Assembly (NCBI RefSeq): GCF_000003605.2
Contig: NW_003116448.1
Span: 833,822 to 884,420, forward strand
Length of the DNA stretch: 50,599 nucleotides
Direction: 5' to 3'
Source of the DNA: Saccoglossus kowalevskii
Taxonomy: Eukaryota; Hemichordata; Enteropneusta; Harrimaniidae
Both the position numbers and the translations under genes were made by a program. A model generated the notes under the pieces. It made no database searches. It was not told the DNA's origin and saw only the letters and a program-made list of their open reading frames with translations. Every line of letters begins with the position of its first letter. Position 1 is the first letter of the stretch. Below, piece after piece: positions 24,901-39,584 of this stretch.

Positions 24901-27696
24901 ACCCCGGAACCAATTAAAAAATCACCGCTCTTCCACAAACAGCATACTGGGTCGGAAATTTACGGAACAGTTGCAACTTCAAATCAGCCATTATCAACAT
25001 CGGTTATCGGATTTCTGTATTTTTCTCAAATTAAACTTTTTATTCTTGGTTCGTGAACCAAACTATATATGTTTTCATATATAAAAGAGATCTCTGAAAC
25101 GTGAAATATTTAAGTTAAGCGGAATAATTTTGTTTCTGTTTGTCAACATTCTAACACAAAAAAAAACAAAAACAATGTGAGATAGTTTGACACAGGGAAA
25201 AAATTGTGACAATGATATTAGATTTAACAGTTGTCACCAGCCACTGATTCGAAGGAGTCTGGTTAACTGTGTAATCGGGGCAATTTCAGACACCCATCCT
25301 TAAAGAACGAGCAAGCCATGGCGATGTCATCATCGTCAATACAGTTCCCTTGCTTGAACTTTTCACGTCTTTTACATGTTTGAACATTGTAGCCCTGTAG
25401 CGGTTACCGCACACTGTGTGTATGTGATATAGAATGGCATATGCAAGTTAATATATAAGTGGAAACGCTAGAAAAAAAAAGTGTCGGAACAGCGCTGAAT
25501 CAGATATTGTGACAGTTGGTGTCCATCACGCCATATTGGCATGCTGTTCCTCCGCATTTACACGGAATAAATAAAGTAATTCGAACGTATTCTGCCCATC
25601 AATATTATTTATTGTTTCCATTGATTACTGTGTGTTTTTTCGAGGATAAAACGGCACTGGGGGCGAGGAGATTAAAATTCAACGTGCGCGAAACAAGGTG
25701 ACGACGGAATGCAACATGAGAGTACCGCCACATACACAGCCTGATGGAGCCAGGGTACGCGCAGATTACGGGGACTCTAAGTGAGGAGATACTTGTTGTA
25801 GTTCTAATTCTTGGTCACATTTACAAGCAATCATGAAGATAATTTTCGACACACGTATTTGCACAATTTAACCAACTTGTTCCAGAGTAAGTGGCTGATT
25901 GTGTGAGTCAAACTTCTGGTCACCATAGTAACGCAGAGTACCGTTAAAATGACAAGGGGGTCGGGACTTTTTCACCGAGAAGAACGGTTGAACGTGAGTG
26001 ATCGAGACGTCGGGTCAAGTCGCGTCTTCTCTCCATCAACTCATTCTGTAGTGGATAGTGAATAGTACGCAGAGAGCGGAGACCGCGAGAATCGGTTGCA
26101 GGGGAGACCACATCAAAGAAAGCGCGGCGTCACCCGGGTCTCCAGACAGAATGTCGCTAACTCAGAGAAAACAAAATGGCGGATTCATAATAACATGATT
26201 GGTGACATTTTGTTGAGCAATCGATCTTTCAAGTGGGCGGAAAAGTGGACCACAATGGAAACTCGGGTCTCGATTACAAAATTGGATTTCCCAAAACCGG
26301 GCTCAGTTTTTTGGGCGTTATTTTCTAGTGGCCAGCGCTCAGCAAAGCTTTCACATGAAAGAAAAAGATACACAACTTAATAAAATGTTGGCTGAACTTC
26401 GGAAGATAAAAACGTTACCCGTGGATGAGAAGTGATTGTTTATTGTACCTTAGACGGATCGTTATATCTTTTTGTGTCAGACATAATCGAAAGATCAGGT
26501 ATTAAGTAATTTTGAAGTAAGGCGAATGTGCATAACAGTTTGTACTGCAATAGTTAGGACGGGTTTTATTATGGAATCGAGTGTTGATTTCAACTACGAT
26601 TCCTTGTGTCAAGGTTGCCTCGGATAGGGTCCGGAAAAAAACATGAAGAAATATTTACACATGATGACTGATCGTGTAGAGCGAACATATATTGATAAAA
26701 AAAAAATACACATAGTTGCATACCCATATTCATGTACGTGTTTTACACACTTTTTCACATCTTTATAATCTGAAAAAGAAAATTAATACAACAGCTGGTA
26801 CAAAGTATTCGTTGTTTTCAAAAAAATCATCGTTTACTAGCAATGCCGGGTCGTATCCGTGCCATGAACCTGAATGAATCCGAAGGCCAACATTGTTCAT
26901 CTAGTCGCGGCCATATTGATGACTACGCGTGGGGAGAAAAAAAAAACGAAAATACAAACTCAACTCAACTTGACTAAAGAAAATATTCAAAGCTGGAGTA
27001 CTTTCAACATGTTATATATATAAAGAAAATAAATATATATGTTTTCGGAAACAAAAAGTACATGACAAGTTGAAGAGTGTTGGTTAAACATTTATAGATT
27101 CGCCACGCTGCTTACAGAGAGTTTTGCTTATCCGTGAAATTCATCCTATGTCGAAGTAAACTCAGAATACTCTTATTTATTGCAGACTTCAACAGTGGAA
27201 AAAATGATGAAGTAAAGCATCTATCACATGTTCAAAATACCACAACCGATGTCATTATCATATAGCATACTTCACAAGGAATAAATTTATTAATTTTCAA
27301 TTTCAAAACTGCGAAAAATGTTCAAGTTTCAACGCAAACAATCTACAATTAATTAAAAGTGGTGCCATATTATTAACCGATACTATGAAAACCACTTTCA
27401 ACGGACCACCAATTTGTTGTCGAGTAACAAACCCATCGATCAAAAACCGTTCCCGATATTCTGTGAAGCGAAGAGTGGGGGTAATGATTGCTCAACAAAG
27501 CTAAGCAAATACGCAATGACGCTTGGAGCACCAATAATGTAATATGCACCATTGAAATAAGTTCGATTATGGGAAAAAAAGGAATTGAGCAAATAGCGAA
27601 GTTGGGTAATTTGATTTCATCACGGCGTGTTCGACGAAGGCTGCACAGAAAACAGGGCGACGACGGACCAGTTCAAAGTTGTATTCTATTTGTATT

Positions 27697-27760
27697 TATT
27701 TACACAAATTTGAAAGCGTATTTTCATGAATCGAAGGCGTATTTACACGAACTGAAAGCG
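27697..27760 (+). repeat. 21-base minisatellite, three degenerate units
   Basis: Three adjacent units of 22, 21 and 21 bases, each starting TATTT and ending with an AAAGCG or AAGGCG motif. In the frame open at 27488-27829 the units read as a heptad-like peptide (YTNLKA, YFHESKA, YLHELKA). That frame shows no recognisable domain, so I treat it as a repeat rather than a gene. Confidence 0.7.
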
Positions 27761-30700
27761 GTCAGCTTTTTAGTTGCTCTTGTAAACGCGGGTTCCAACC
27801 ACAAAGACCAAATATTAGGGTTTGATTGACGATCCATGATATACCTTCCCGCTTAATAATTGAAATGGGAGTGACAGAAATATATGTTTTTTTTTCGCGA
27901 TTTCTGATTTTGTTTATTTAGTTCTACGAACAGTCTGTCATATTGCGCATGACGTTAACTTGAATAATACATTCATAAACTAGTTGGTAAACTTGCAATT
28001 ATTAAATGCATTCAAACATTTTGCTCGTTGCGTATCCTCTGACCACGATGTCCCCATGAAACCGGGGATTATAGACAAAATCGTTCATTATACAGCTCGC
28101 TTGAGAATGCGTCAATGCTATATTTGTGCAAAATCTGATTCATCGCAATTGAACGTGTAAAGGCGCTCAACGAATACGAAATTTATCTGAAACGGAATCA
28201 CAAACCCAGCCTGAGACGTATTACTAGCAAATAAAACGTAAAAGTATGAATTGCAATAAATAGAGGGTTGACCCAACAGGCCGATGAAAAACAAATAATA
28301 CCTACCCATGTCCACAGAACGACTTGTTAATTAAATTATGGGCGCCGCGGTGGATGATGGACTTAAGCGAACAGTTATTTTTTTTTTACTAAATGAAAGA
28401 GACACTGCTTATATCATTTCATTTTGCTCATTCATTGGTATGTCGTTTTAGGATATTTCTGATTAACAAACAAAGACGTTATTGTAAACGAAAACAATGG
28501 AAGAATACGCGGCAATTATTACTTGCTATATCACGACCTTTTTTTTTTACTAAGCCTTGCCTAGATTTTTTGCTAATGGTCGAGATCGCGTTTTTAAACG
28601 ACATAGCATGTTGTTGATTCGATGAAATCTTGCTCACATGTTTTGCGTCAATTCTACACCGGACAGGTAGAAGGGGTGTTAAAAGTGTAGCCTTTACCGA
28701 ATGAGCAAATGCATGGTATTTTTTACAAAACATGCCACAGACGCGTCCACACAACGAACAGCCAATTATTTCCATCATACGCGCGACGCTCAGAGCAATT
28801 CAAAGTTTTACGCCCAATCTTCGAAAGAAAATGAGCCACGAACAAGGTGGATGAAAATTTATTAAAGAGAAATTACGCGAGGAGTGTTAATATTAAAATA
28901 TACTGAGTGCGGAACAAACACGTAACCAAATTAATAAAATTAATTTGAAAGATATCCGTGACAAATTGTGGCACACAGCCTACACATCCCCACGGATAAA
29001 GATATTCTAAATTCTCGAGCGCTGTCTGAATCTGAGCCTGAATTAAACATTGAATAATTTTGAATAATGTTACCTCCAGGAAAGCTTTATTTAAATATCG
29101 CCTGAACTTGAATGGTATATTGTCTGTGGTTTATAACGCAATTGCGTAGAATAAACGTTGTGGTTAAATGATTAATATACCTGCAATTGACTCATCATAT
29201 ATTGATTGTTAGCGGCAAACAAAATTAAATTTGCTAATACGGTGAACTGTGTTTTGTTTAGCTAAATTGTGTAGCGGCAGTATTTTCAATAATTGACTTT
29301 GATTTGTTGGGGGCTCACTTGTTTTTAACATGTAGATTTAACTAGAAGTCGTATTGAATATGAATTGCGAAATAATACCATATTGGTATTGGGGGTTTAG
29401 TGCATTAAGTGTGAATCTCAAATACCAATGTACAAGGAATATGCTAATATGACTAGTATGATGAAGTGACAGCAACTGACAGAATGAAGCGATGTACATG
29501 GCGATTGACTTAACTACGAGACAACTTTGAGAGTGATGCTTTTTTAGAATACTTTGTACAAGAAGGGATCTATTATTCGTCAAAAGGAAACCATGCATCC
29601 AAACTCATCAATCTCAGCTCCGTATGGTGTTCGTTTCACTCCATTTTGCCGCGATCATTGTGTTCATGTTTGTGAAATGTGCATCTCATGCGGCTCCAGC
29701 CACGCCACCCCAAACAAAATCACTAGTATTAGAAATTAGCTGCGCATTCCATATTGCGCCGAATCCAATGTTATGACACTACAAATTCACCCAGAAATGC
29801 TTTTGTGTGAGCTACACGCATTCTGATACATGCTTTTTCTCTTCTATCTGTGTAGATGATCTTCCCGATGCCTGTCAGTCAAAGATGGCACGTCACAATG
29901 CATCAATAGCAACCACATTTTCATCTTTTTGTATTATTATTTCAAAAATACCGCCCTTTATGTCATGCTAGTATGTGTTTATTTCAATCAATCCGCCACA
30001 ATGACAGAAACAATTATCCGTTTTTTTAATATTTTTCGATTTAATTATTATTTATAATAAAAGTTTGTACTGAAAATGAAAACGCGTTAAAATCTGACCC
30101 GTCTCGAGGCAATGACACAATGTTTATGTGATGATTAAACCGATGACGCACTAATACACCATTTGATCTGTACCCAGAACCGTGGAAACGAACACACAAA
30201 ACGATTTTCATATAACCATTAATAAGTGAAATCTATATTCCTCTCATTTTAAGAAGGACAATCATTTGACCATTCTCAAATCATGTACTATACAACTTGA
30301 ACAGTTCTTTGAAAAGGTCAGGATCATACAAGATCTGAAAACAAGAGGGCATATTAAACAGCCCGGGGATAACAAAACCACTAAGTGTTAAGAAAACTTT
30401 ACCAAAATGAAGTAACATTTGAAATATACGTTTTCCTTAGATGACAGGTTCGCCGCAATGCAGGGCGAGTTGTTAAACGTTCAGAAATTGTATCATTTTA
30501 GATTTTGTTACCCAAATTATTGACATGATGTAACACATGACGGGGTTCATGCTGAAACCCAGAAGAAAGTTTCAGTCGCGGAAATCAATACGTTCGATGC
30601 AGTCACATGATCAATCATATCTACTAGAAATCATACATTCCCCTGACATGGGATATTGGTAAATCAGACAGATAAGTAGAAAACAAAGACACAATCAAGG

Positions 30701-30830
30701 TTACGTAATGCTACAATCTGATTTACAAAACAAGAAACATATCAGCGACTAACAACCACAACACAACTATTTCCACATACAAGTAATTACCCAAAAAAGC
30801 TTATAAAATGAATAACAAAATCCACAGACT

Positions 30831-30864
30831 CGGTGTAATTTCTTCTCTCTCCCAGATTACACCG
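30831..30864. repeat. 9-base-arm inverted repeat containing a splice-acceptor-like tract
   Basis: CGGTGTAAT at 30831-30839 and its exact complement ATTACACCG at 30856-30864. The loop is pyrimidine-rich and ends in CCCAG, which looks like a plus-strand 3' splice site, but no exon can be recognised after it. Confidence 0.75.
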
Positions 30865-32459
30865 TTTTTAAATGGATCATGTGACATCATGAGAGTTACA
30901 CAATGCCCACCCAGATTTGTGTATTCGAACGAAAGAAATAGACTCCTTTTGTTGGACCTGATAATCAAGCTATGACGTCATCAGGTGAAATCAACATAAG
31001 AAAAGAATCGTGAGTGCCTAGTAATTCGCAGCTTTCGTTATTTTGTTATCATCTCATGTTGTAGGGAATATCTGACGATAAGGCGAATAAGAATAATAGT
31101 CACGGAAGAAATATATTGATTTGTTTTCTTTTAAGTCGAACTGTTTGAAATTATTTAATTCCAAGACACGCGATTCCCATGTCGCGCGCCGTGTCAAAAA
31201 TCGATTCCACACTGAGTTGTTTGGATCATATTTTTTTTATATAAATATAAACAAATTTAAAACAATTAAAAGTAATCATTTCTATAATAATAATAATACG
31301 CAAGTTGGTGCGAACATGGTGATGATTTTGACAGCACGTTAACTGAAGTATTCAATTTTCGTGCTATAATGAATTCAGCAAAAGACTATGAAAAATGTTT
31401 ATATAATGTGAAACAAAACCATGATATTTTTTAATGATGGCAGATTGAACAGTCGAGTTTTTAAATATGAAATATGACATACAAATGCAGTTGTTGTCTC
31501 TTACCCCAGTGACTGCAATTTGCTCATGATCGTTTTCAAATGATAATAAAGTAGGGTATCGTAGCAACATTGGTAATATAGAGCGAAATATGGGACTTGG
31601 GAATCGCTGGTAAATTATAGATGCTATTTGTCGGCCAAATGATAAGACAATCCGAACCGAAGTGTTGAGAAATTGTCAAAACCCAGGAAATTAACAATGA
31701 CTTTCAATCAAATACTTCGACCCCGGCCATTAGTTTTAGAATCAGAATTGGAAAGCAACATCCAATATCGGTAAATGCAAAATCAACAAAACCAACATCA
31801 AAAGAGAAATGCGCTTAATTCGGTCAAAAGCTCACCTAAAATGGGACGGGTAATCATTGTAGGGAAACAAGGGCATGTTTTCTTTACTGATTCAGAGAAA
31901 TCTACTTGCCCAATCGAACGCTGCGGCAGCATTTTCTTAAGATTGACAATTTTGATTCGTTTAAATAAATTGCTTCCAAACACTGTTCTCCGTGGTTCAT
32001 TTTAGGTTAAACAGGTTTAAAACAATCTTAAGGTAGGAAAATCCCGAATTTAACACGTGACTTTGACCTCAAGTACTGATTCAATGGTGTTGTCTCGCCG
32101 GGCAAAGGGGAAGATGTCCTCTTTTAAATCGATAGTAAACCTCGAGGCATTTCGAGTAGGCTACAGGAAAGACATCGATTTCCCGTTGTCTGCCATAATA
32201 CATATTCCTACAGCAGTGATCGTCGTCAGTTTAAACGTGATCGACCCCCACTAGGGAAAATCAAGCACGATCCGTGAGAACTATGCCTGATAGAATAGCA
32301 CTCAAAGTGGTCCCCTCTTGAGCCAGGTTAAATAGGAATAGTAGGCTAATACTGCAATCTCAATAGTTTTCCTCGAGCAAGAACCAAATGTCACGTACGG
32401 TCATGGCACGGGTTAATACTTGCGGATGCGTTGATGGTACAACGTTTAATTGGTCGTGA

Positions 32460-32494
32460 GGGGGGGGGATAAATAAATAAATAAATAAATAAAT
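32460..32494. repeat. G9 run followed by (ATAA)n
   Basis: Nine G followed by about six ATAA/AAAT units. A strong splice-donor-like CAG/GTAAGT follows at about 32510-32516 on the plus strand, without a recognisable exon. Confidence 0.9.
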
Positions 32495-35400
32495 TGGCGG
32501 GAGGTACAGGTAAGTGGAGATGATGCCTGTAAATATTGTTGGCGATCTGTGCCAAGATCGCTCCTTTGCCCGTCATGAATTCAGATTCGACGATTCGTAG
32601 TTAAAACTTTGCATGTATATAGCGTTGATATTAAGTATCGTGAAGGGATGCGCTAAGCAGCTTTTCATTAGCAAAACCGATAACAAATATTGTGTATTTA
32701 TTCCAAAACCAGTATACAAATGTTTAAAACATTTAAATAGGTATCGTCAACGGCAGCATCACGCCACTTGTTACGTTGCAACGATTTTACAGTTATAATG
32801 GTGATATATTCAGTATTTCAAATAAAACGTATATAAATCGGTTGCCTCGTACCCGTAGCTGTAGTTCCTAGGAGCAGGATTGTCTGCTTATTCGTTCAGT
32901 ATTCACTGACTCGATAGAGTGGATGCTGTGATTGACGTGAACTTGGATGAAAAACAAACAATATATGCAAATTAAATGCCACGGATACGATGAAATAAAC
33001 TGAGCACTTCAAATATCGAATTTACTCTGAAAGTCAATACCTCGCGGAAATGTAAACAACAATTACACAAAACAGTTGCAAATTTCGCAGATCATTTTTA
33101 TCACGTCTGTTACACGTGACACATTACAACGACCAATCATTTGTTTTGTTTTTTTATTTCCAGACGCGCACAAAACAGAAATATATTTTTTAAAAATGCA
33201 TTTTTTAAGTAAACGGGGTGAAAGTTGACATTCAACTACGCGAAAATTAGCTCAATTTTATATTTAAAAAAACAGAGGAATTTAACTTTTAATAAAAAGA
33301 TATATATTTTACTATATTCGAAACAAAATTGCGTTGACCCTAGCGTCGATATATTTCGTTTTTTAATACATTGTATTACCGTTATTATCAAAAATCTGTT
33401 TTACGAACGTAATCCCCATGCATTCGAATTCGACAGATATTTACACAAATAACTTTTTTACAGCTTACCAGATCAAATCCCAAACAAATACTACATGCAA
33501 CAACAGATAGGATAATTATTGGTGATTTTCACCCAGAATTGTATATATTATGATTCAATCAATGATCTAGTGTTTTATTAAATGCAAACGAACTGTTTAG
33601 TTATCCAGTAAAATGTGGCTATTTTGTCCGAATAAAGCTCACTGTTAGCGTTAAGATTGAAAATGACTTTTCTATATCCGAAAACCGGGCAGAAAAGGTA
33701 ACAATTGTTGGCAATATGCAAATTAGCAATAAACTGCGAAGAACAAGGAAATGCCCAATCTTAATAAAGCAATTGAACGGCGCTCATCAAACCAGAGGTC
33801 AATTTCAGTCGTTTAAAAGTAATGTCTGTGCAAATGTGGGATGAAAGTATTATACTTTTTATGAGATTTTAATGCGTCAGACTTTCTCAGTCGACGGTAT
33901 ATTTATCTCAAACTCGTTTCAAATATTGCAATCTAAAATGTGCTCCAGGCCTGCAAGTCAAGCATTACCCCCATTTGAACTGTAGTTAACTTTTCATTTA
34001 ATGGAAAATATATGTTTTATTTTATATATTTATGAAACGAGTTTTTGTTTTGAAATTCAGCGAAAGAACTCAACTTAACTGGAATAGGAGTAGGAATTTT
34101 TTAATCCATATTTTCAATGTATATTCTGTTAGCACTGACAAAAACATGCAAGATTATATTCCCAGAGGTAAAAGAAAAGAGATTTGGCAAATAATACTTG
34201 TTGTACACCCCCCCCCCCCCTTACAAGGGGATATGGATTTGTTAGAATTTGTCTTGTTTTAAGAGTTTTTGAGAGGCGGATAAGCCGATGATGGGACACT
34301 CATTCGAAATTATCATATTGAATAGGAGGCTCAGTTACAGGGGACACTTTGCCTATAGCAGAATCTAAATATCAATTACTAATAATACTGGATATTAACA
34401 CGCCTTGTGGCATGGCGTGCACTTATCTAGGAGGGAACCGCTGCATTTCTTTTAAATTTTTTTTTTTAATAGTAAAACCACTGGTTTTTTTAAAATGCTA
34501 CTTTTCAGACTTCATTAACACGCGAAGCGCGCGTTCCACTTGAGTCACATGACTAACAGTCATTATTATTATTAATATTATATCATGATTGATATGAATA
34601 TGATAGTTTTTTCATAGAAGACGATTGCAACGGAATTAGTTAATAACTGAACTTTCTGTATAATTTAAACGGATGCCATTTCTGCAAGAGGATTTATTTT
34701 CCCCGCGCATGATCCTGTCTACTGCACATGCATCTCACGAGCTGCATGTTATTATTAGATGCTATTTTACGTTTAAAATTCGTCTTTTTTACTTCAAATT
34801 GAAGAATTGTTCCCACGATAGGAAAAAGGGGACTGTTGCACTTGCGTGTCCTTTTTTTCTAAGCACACTGCTTTTACCCTGTGCTTTCTTCCATTCTCCT
34901 CCATATCTTTCATTGTTAGCGTCTTTACAGTCGCACAATGGCGGCCCTGAGATCTTTGTTCTAAAAATGGTGCGGAAATTGTCGAAAATTGTGCAAAATT
35001 CGGTAAAACTGACCAAGGTGTCGTCTGTTATGACCCAGGCGACTGTATTGATATCGGTTGCGGGAACTCAGGCAGAACGAGTCAGCCAGTCGACCTAACA
35101 GATAACATCACGACCCAGCATGTGATTAGGTACTGTGGCATTGTTGTGGGGGATTTTATTGGGTACAGCCCAGTAAATCATACACGGACTTATCCCCACA
35201 CATTTTGTACTAGTCAATAATGAGTGCGTCTAATAGTTATTAATAAAAATGGCTGACAGTTGAAATCGAACAGAGGACAGCATAAAAAAAAACAGTGAAA
35301 ATGATACACTGTAGCGTCCGGGTTCGAGCTCCCAGCTCATCAGATGGCCCTCTATTCAAATGCAGTCCGTTTATTATTTTCAAAATCAGGCTCATTTGCA

Positions 35401-36804
35401 TGGATTGAAATCATCTACGTTCTGCATTCCGGGTTAGATTCGTCTTCAGAATCCCTACTCTGAACAGTTATCGTGAACGTGATATTCGATACGCAAGCAA
35501 ATGCCATGTCGGCTTCCATCTTGTTGTCATACTATTGAAGCTCTGTCACTGGGCAAAGGTTTGTGTCGTAACACCGTATTTTGGTGGTGTTTGCACATAG
35601 ATCGATCAGTTGTCATCAGTATATGTGTTGTTAGTTTTTAAATAGAATAAAATCTACCAGCAGGCCGGGTAGAGAAGGCGTTGTCCAGACCCACTCTAAC
35701 CTTTTAAGTACGTCTTTATCACGTTCGTTAACAGTCGGGCTGGCGACAGCGGTGGCCTCTTTTCCAGGAGTTGAGTCCATGTGTTTATTATTTCTGAAAA
35801 TCAACCCCATGCCTCGATTTGAGTTCTTTTCTGCAGACCGTTCATTGAAGGACAGATATGTTATACAGGAGAAGTGAGCCAGTGACCTCAGGGGTAAGGA
35901 ATGTGATGGACAAGTCGCCTAGGAGTAACCTCCAATGTCTACCCCATCGCAGTGTGACAGTACACAAAAGACAAACGGTATCATACCATAATACGTTACC
36001 GATAGAATGCAACACTCGACGAAATAAACAAGCTCGTATCGGTTATAAATCCTGTCACGTTTATTTTTCCTGAGAAATTAAAACCAAAATAGATTCGAAA
36101 TGTGGAAATACTTAAAAAACAACCTTTCAGTGTTTTGAGGTCCGGGTACATGAAAAACAGGTATCAGCGAGTGTTCTGCGATCCAATATGTCGTCCACTA
36201 GCCCACACTAATCATGTATATATATACAGTTGGCAACGATGTCAATTTTTGACACATTTTCCCATTTGCTCAAATATTTACACTATTCTCACAATATCAG
36301 GAGTTCCCAGGATTATCCACGTCATTTATAATTCACTGTTTTTCGAGTTATTTCGTGAAAACTGGCAATTGCTGAGGCGGAAAGCAAATCCCGGGTGCTA
36401 AATCTGAAGATGACAGCGACTCGTCAAACAACAATTTTCGGTAACAGTTCTGGCGATGGAGGTGACACATCGTTAACGACACAGCCATGCAATTAACGTT
36501 AGCGTTGATTTAATATTGTTTCTATTTGGGAGAAAACTAACACTGATCAATTATATTTAGAGTGGTAGACATCATTACTTTCGTTCGGCAATGAGCCCGA
36601 CGGGCTGCTGAGTGTAAACAACGATCATCACGGAGACTGTATTACAATAAGACACCAAACACAACATCAGCAATAGCAAACTAAAGAGAATGTCCCCGCC
36701 ATACTGAAATGTACTACACCCAAGGGTGATCATCGACTAACGCACTTATATACATATACACAGATTTCATTTACGGAACTCCACAATCGCCCGGCGATGT
36801 TACT

Positions 36805-36860
36805 GCAACAATGTTGTTGTTGTTATTGTTTTATAGCTGTATTACAACAACAACAACAAC
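36805..36860. repeat. (TTG)n / (CAA)n inverted trinucleotide arms
   Basis: A GTT-rich arm (36813-36830) and a CAA-rich arm (36845-36860) face each other across a spacer of about 14 bases, giving a potential long hairpin. Confidence 0.8.
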
Positions 36861-37782
36861 TACTACAAATTCATTCTCAAATTCTCCAAATGCAATTGAC
36901 GCGATATGACTCACCAATCTATCATGCGCGGTATCCTGGCGGACATGAAACGATAATCCTACATAGTTTAGGCAAACATAATTTAGGCAAGTGAGGAGGA
37001 AATATTTAACAGAAGTCACCGTTTTTCGAAAATTACACCTTCGGTTGGCCTGTATTCTTTAAAAAAGAAAACAAACAAAAGTTCACTCTTAACAACTGCA
37101 TACCATGAAATCAGAGTATATTATCATGAAGATTTTTTTTTTGTTATTAACATCTGCGAACTTTCCACCCGAAAAGTAGGAGTTAATTTGAAATGATCGC
37201 AATTTCATTCTTCGCCACTGTATATTAGAAAATAAAATATTTAAAACCCACTGTAGCAAAGCCTAGTTCCGAATTCACTTATTGTAATAATACAGAAGAT
37301 TTTAATTATAGAATACCTGTGTTGGTTGGCTGATAATTCATGGTTTCAAAAAAGTGTGTTTAATTTCCACGAACTTTGGGAAACAAACGGCGACAGTGAG
37401 AGAACTGTCTCTTTGTTTTGAAGCGATGCTGACTGGAAGCGTGGTTAGCAACGCAACACGGATGCAGCTATCTCATGTGTACAGTGTTAAGTGAGCGCAC
37501 GTTATGTGATGGGGATGTCGAGTAGCTAGCTGTCCAGGACAGGTGATATGATACCCGATACATAATATCAACCTATCAACTGAGTTGAGGATTATTATGC
37601 TACCGCATTATTAACACCATCAGCTATGCCCTGAATCGAACAAGAATACGATTGTATCGCGCGCACATATCATCTGCAGAACCCTGAAATATTTGCATAA
37701 ATCGACATAAACAGAAGACATGCTTTTCCCACAACTTTGCTGATTTCGAAAACAAATCAATCAATCCGTGATTCATGTTTTA

Positions 37783-37807
37783 CTATTATTATTATTATTA
37801 TTATTAT
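37783..37807. repeat. (ATT)n microsatellite
   Basis: About eight ATT triplets in a row in non-coding DNA. Confidence 0.9.
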
Positions 37808-39568
37808 ATGAAACTTTGTCGTATTGTTTAATTTGACAGCGGTCAACAGGAGCGCTTGATGATTGTTGTTGGAGGACAAAACATCCCGTAATGTGTGAGT
37901 TTTGATAAAACACAAATAAATGCAATAACAATCACAGGCCAGTTCAAATCCAAAACATTATTAGACGTTTGTAAGTACCATCGGTTATTCCACTTGATGC
38001 TGTGGTGCTCCTTATCAAAGATTCATTTTATATTGTGTCAGTAAGTGTGAAATTTTAATGCAGATTATACGTTTTATTGCTACTCAATACTGTATTAAGT
38101 TCGTGTCGATATAATTGCATAACGCTGACTTGGGGATAATATAATATGCGATCACTGTGATGTACTTTTAAGGAAAAATCTGTTTGTCACTGTTCTGGCG
38201 TTTCTAAAGGCGGACAACAACAGCGGTATTGTATTAGCCCTTTCCTCTTCAGATGGCAGGACAAGAGACCGATGAACTGGGTTATTTGAAATAAATCGCA
38301 CGGCACTACAGTGACAACAGATTACGCCAAATTCTGTCAGAAACAAACAGAAGAAGATACAGAAACGTTCAAACCACAGAGCTGAGAGCAGCTGCACGCA
38401 CGATCCAGATAAATAAGGTGGTTTTCGGTCATGGTTAGCATGTTGCAGAAGCAATCGTTACTGTCTATCAGGGCCAATTTAAATGCAACTGTATTTAAAT
38501 CTTTGCCAAATTGGAGACGTTAACGACAAAGACAAGGAACCCCTACTAGTCTTGCTCCTTGTTTGAATACCTTTGTAATTAATTCGACATTTACTATTGA
38601 AAATGACGATGATGGAACATCTTAGTCTGCGAATCGATACACGAGTCAAGTAGATCAACTGGATGAGTCTATGATGTGTCTCTTATAACGGACTGCTCTA
38701 TTTCCACATTATCTCGCTAATTTTTTTTTCTAGGGGAATCTTGTGTCAATTGTCAAGCAAATTCTATATACATTCGATGAAGGGACCTTATCCCCAGGAA
38801 ACATATTGCAAGGAATTATACATATACGGGTATTATGAGAGACATTAATAACATGTAATATGCAAGCAACAAGATTCTGTATTTGTAATTCCGCTGGTTA
38901 AGCTGGGTGACTGGCAATTTGGGTTTCCATCGTGGTTTATCGAGTTGCTTGTTGTATATTTAAGTCTAATTCTCTTGGAGAACGCGGTCGCTCTCTCTCT
39001 CCCACTAACCGATCTTCATATCATACGCTTATTGCCCAATGATGTCTAAAATCTTTGCTTTTTCAACCCAAATGACGCCTCCTTGAAATTACAGGGAAAT
39101 CGGTCTTTATAGTTTGTTATTTCGCATTGATGCTCAAAAGCTCTTTGGATAATATGGATAGTTACAATAGAGTATGGTAAGATAATGCCTTTAAAATAGG
39201 CCACTAGTCGTTTAAACACAAGTTAATTGCAGTACCCCTTATCTAGTTATAATGAATGCTATTTCTCGTCGCCTATCGAATTATTTTCTCCGTAAAATCA
39301 TAATTCATATTTTTGAGAGTGTGCCGAGTTCTGTATGTCATTATGTTCTAGGGCATTCATGGCCAGAAATGAAGCTAATTTGAGGTACAAACGCAGGGAT
39401 GCGACAGCAATTAAACCGGCTCTTTACACCGAACTGCCAATGTAGAGAGACATTACGGGAAAAAAAGCAACGCTGACAAGACTAACGGCAAACCGGTTTA
39501 TTGTTAGACAATTCTATGCAACTGTCCCTGAGTACACGAGGACGGAAAGACTGAAATAAACCAATAAG

Positions 39569-39584
39569 AAAGAAAGAAAGAAAC
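39569..39584. repeat. (AAAG)n short tandem repeat
   Basis: About four AAAG units. Possibly the simple tail of a degraded SINE-like insertion, but no tRNA-like head can be identified upstream. Confidence 0.6.

Noticed and set aside
26096-26380. 94-codon plus-strand open frame after a CpG-rich patch
   Set aside because: The peptide has no recognisable family and the minus strand is also open over the same segment.
32507-32520. Strong splice-donor-like CAG/GTAAGT on the plus strand
   Set aside because: No matching acceptor or protein-like exon lies upstream; isolated donor matches are common at this scale.
35318-35330. GGTTCGAGCTCCC, resembling a tRNA T-arm or SINE box B
   Set aside because: No acceptor-stem pairing, box A or cloverleaf could be built around it.
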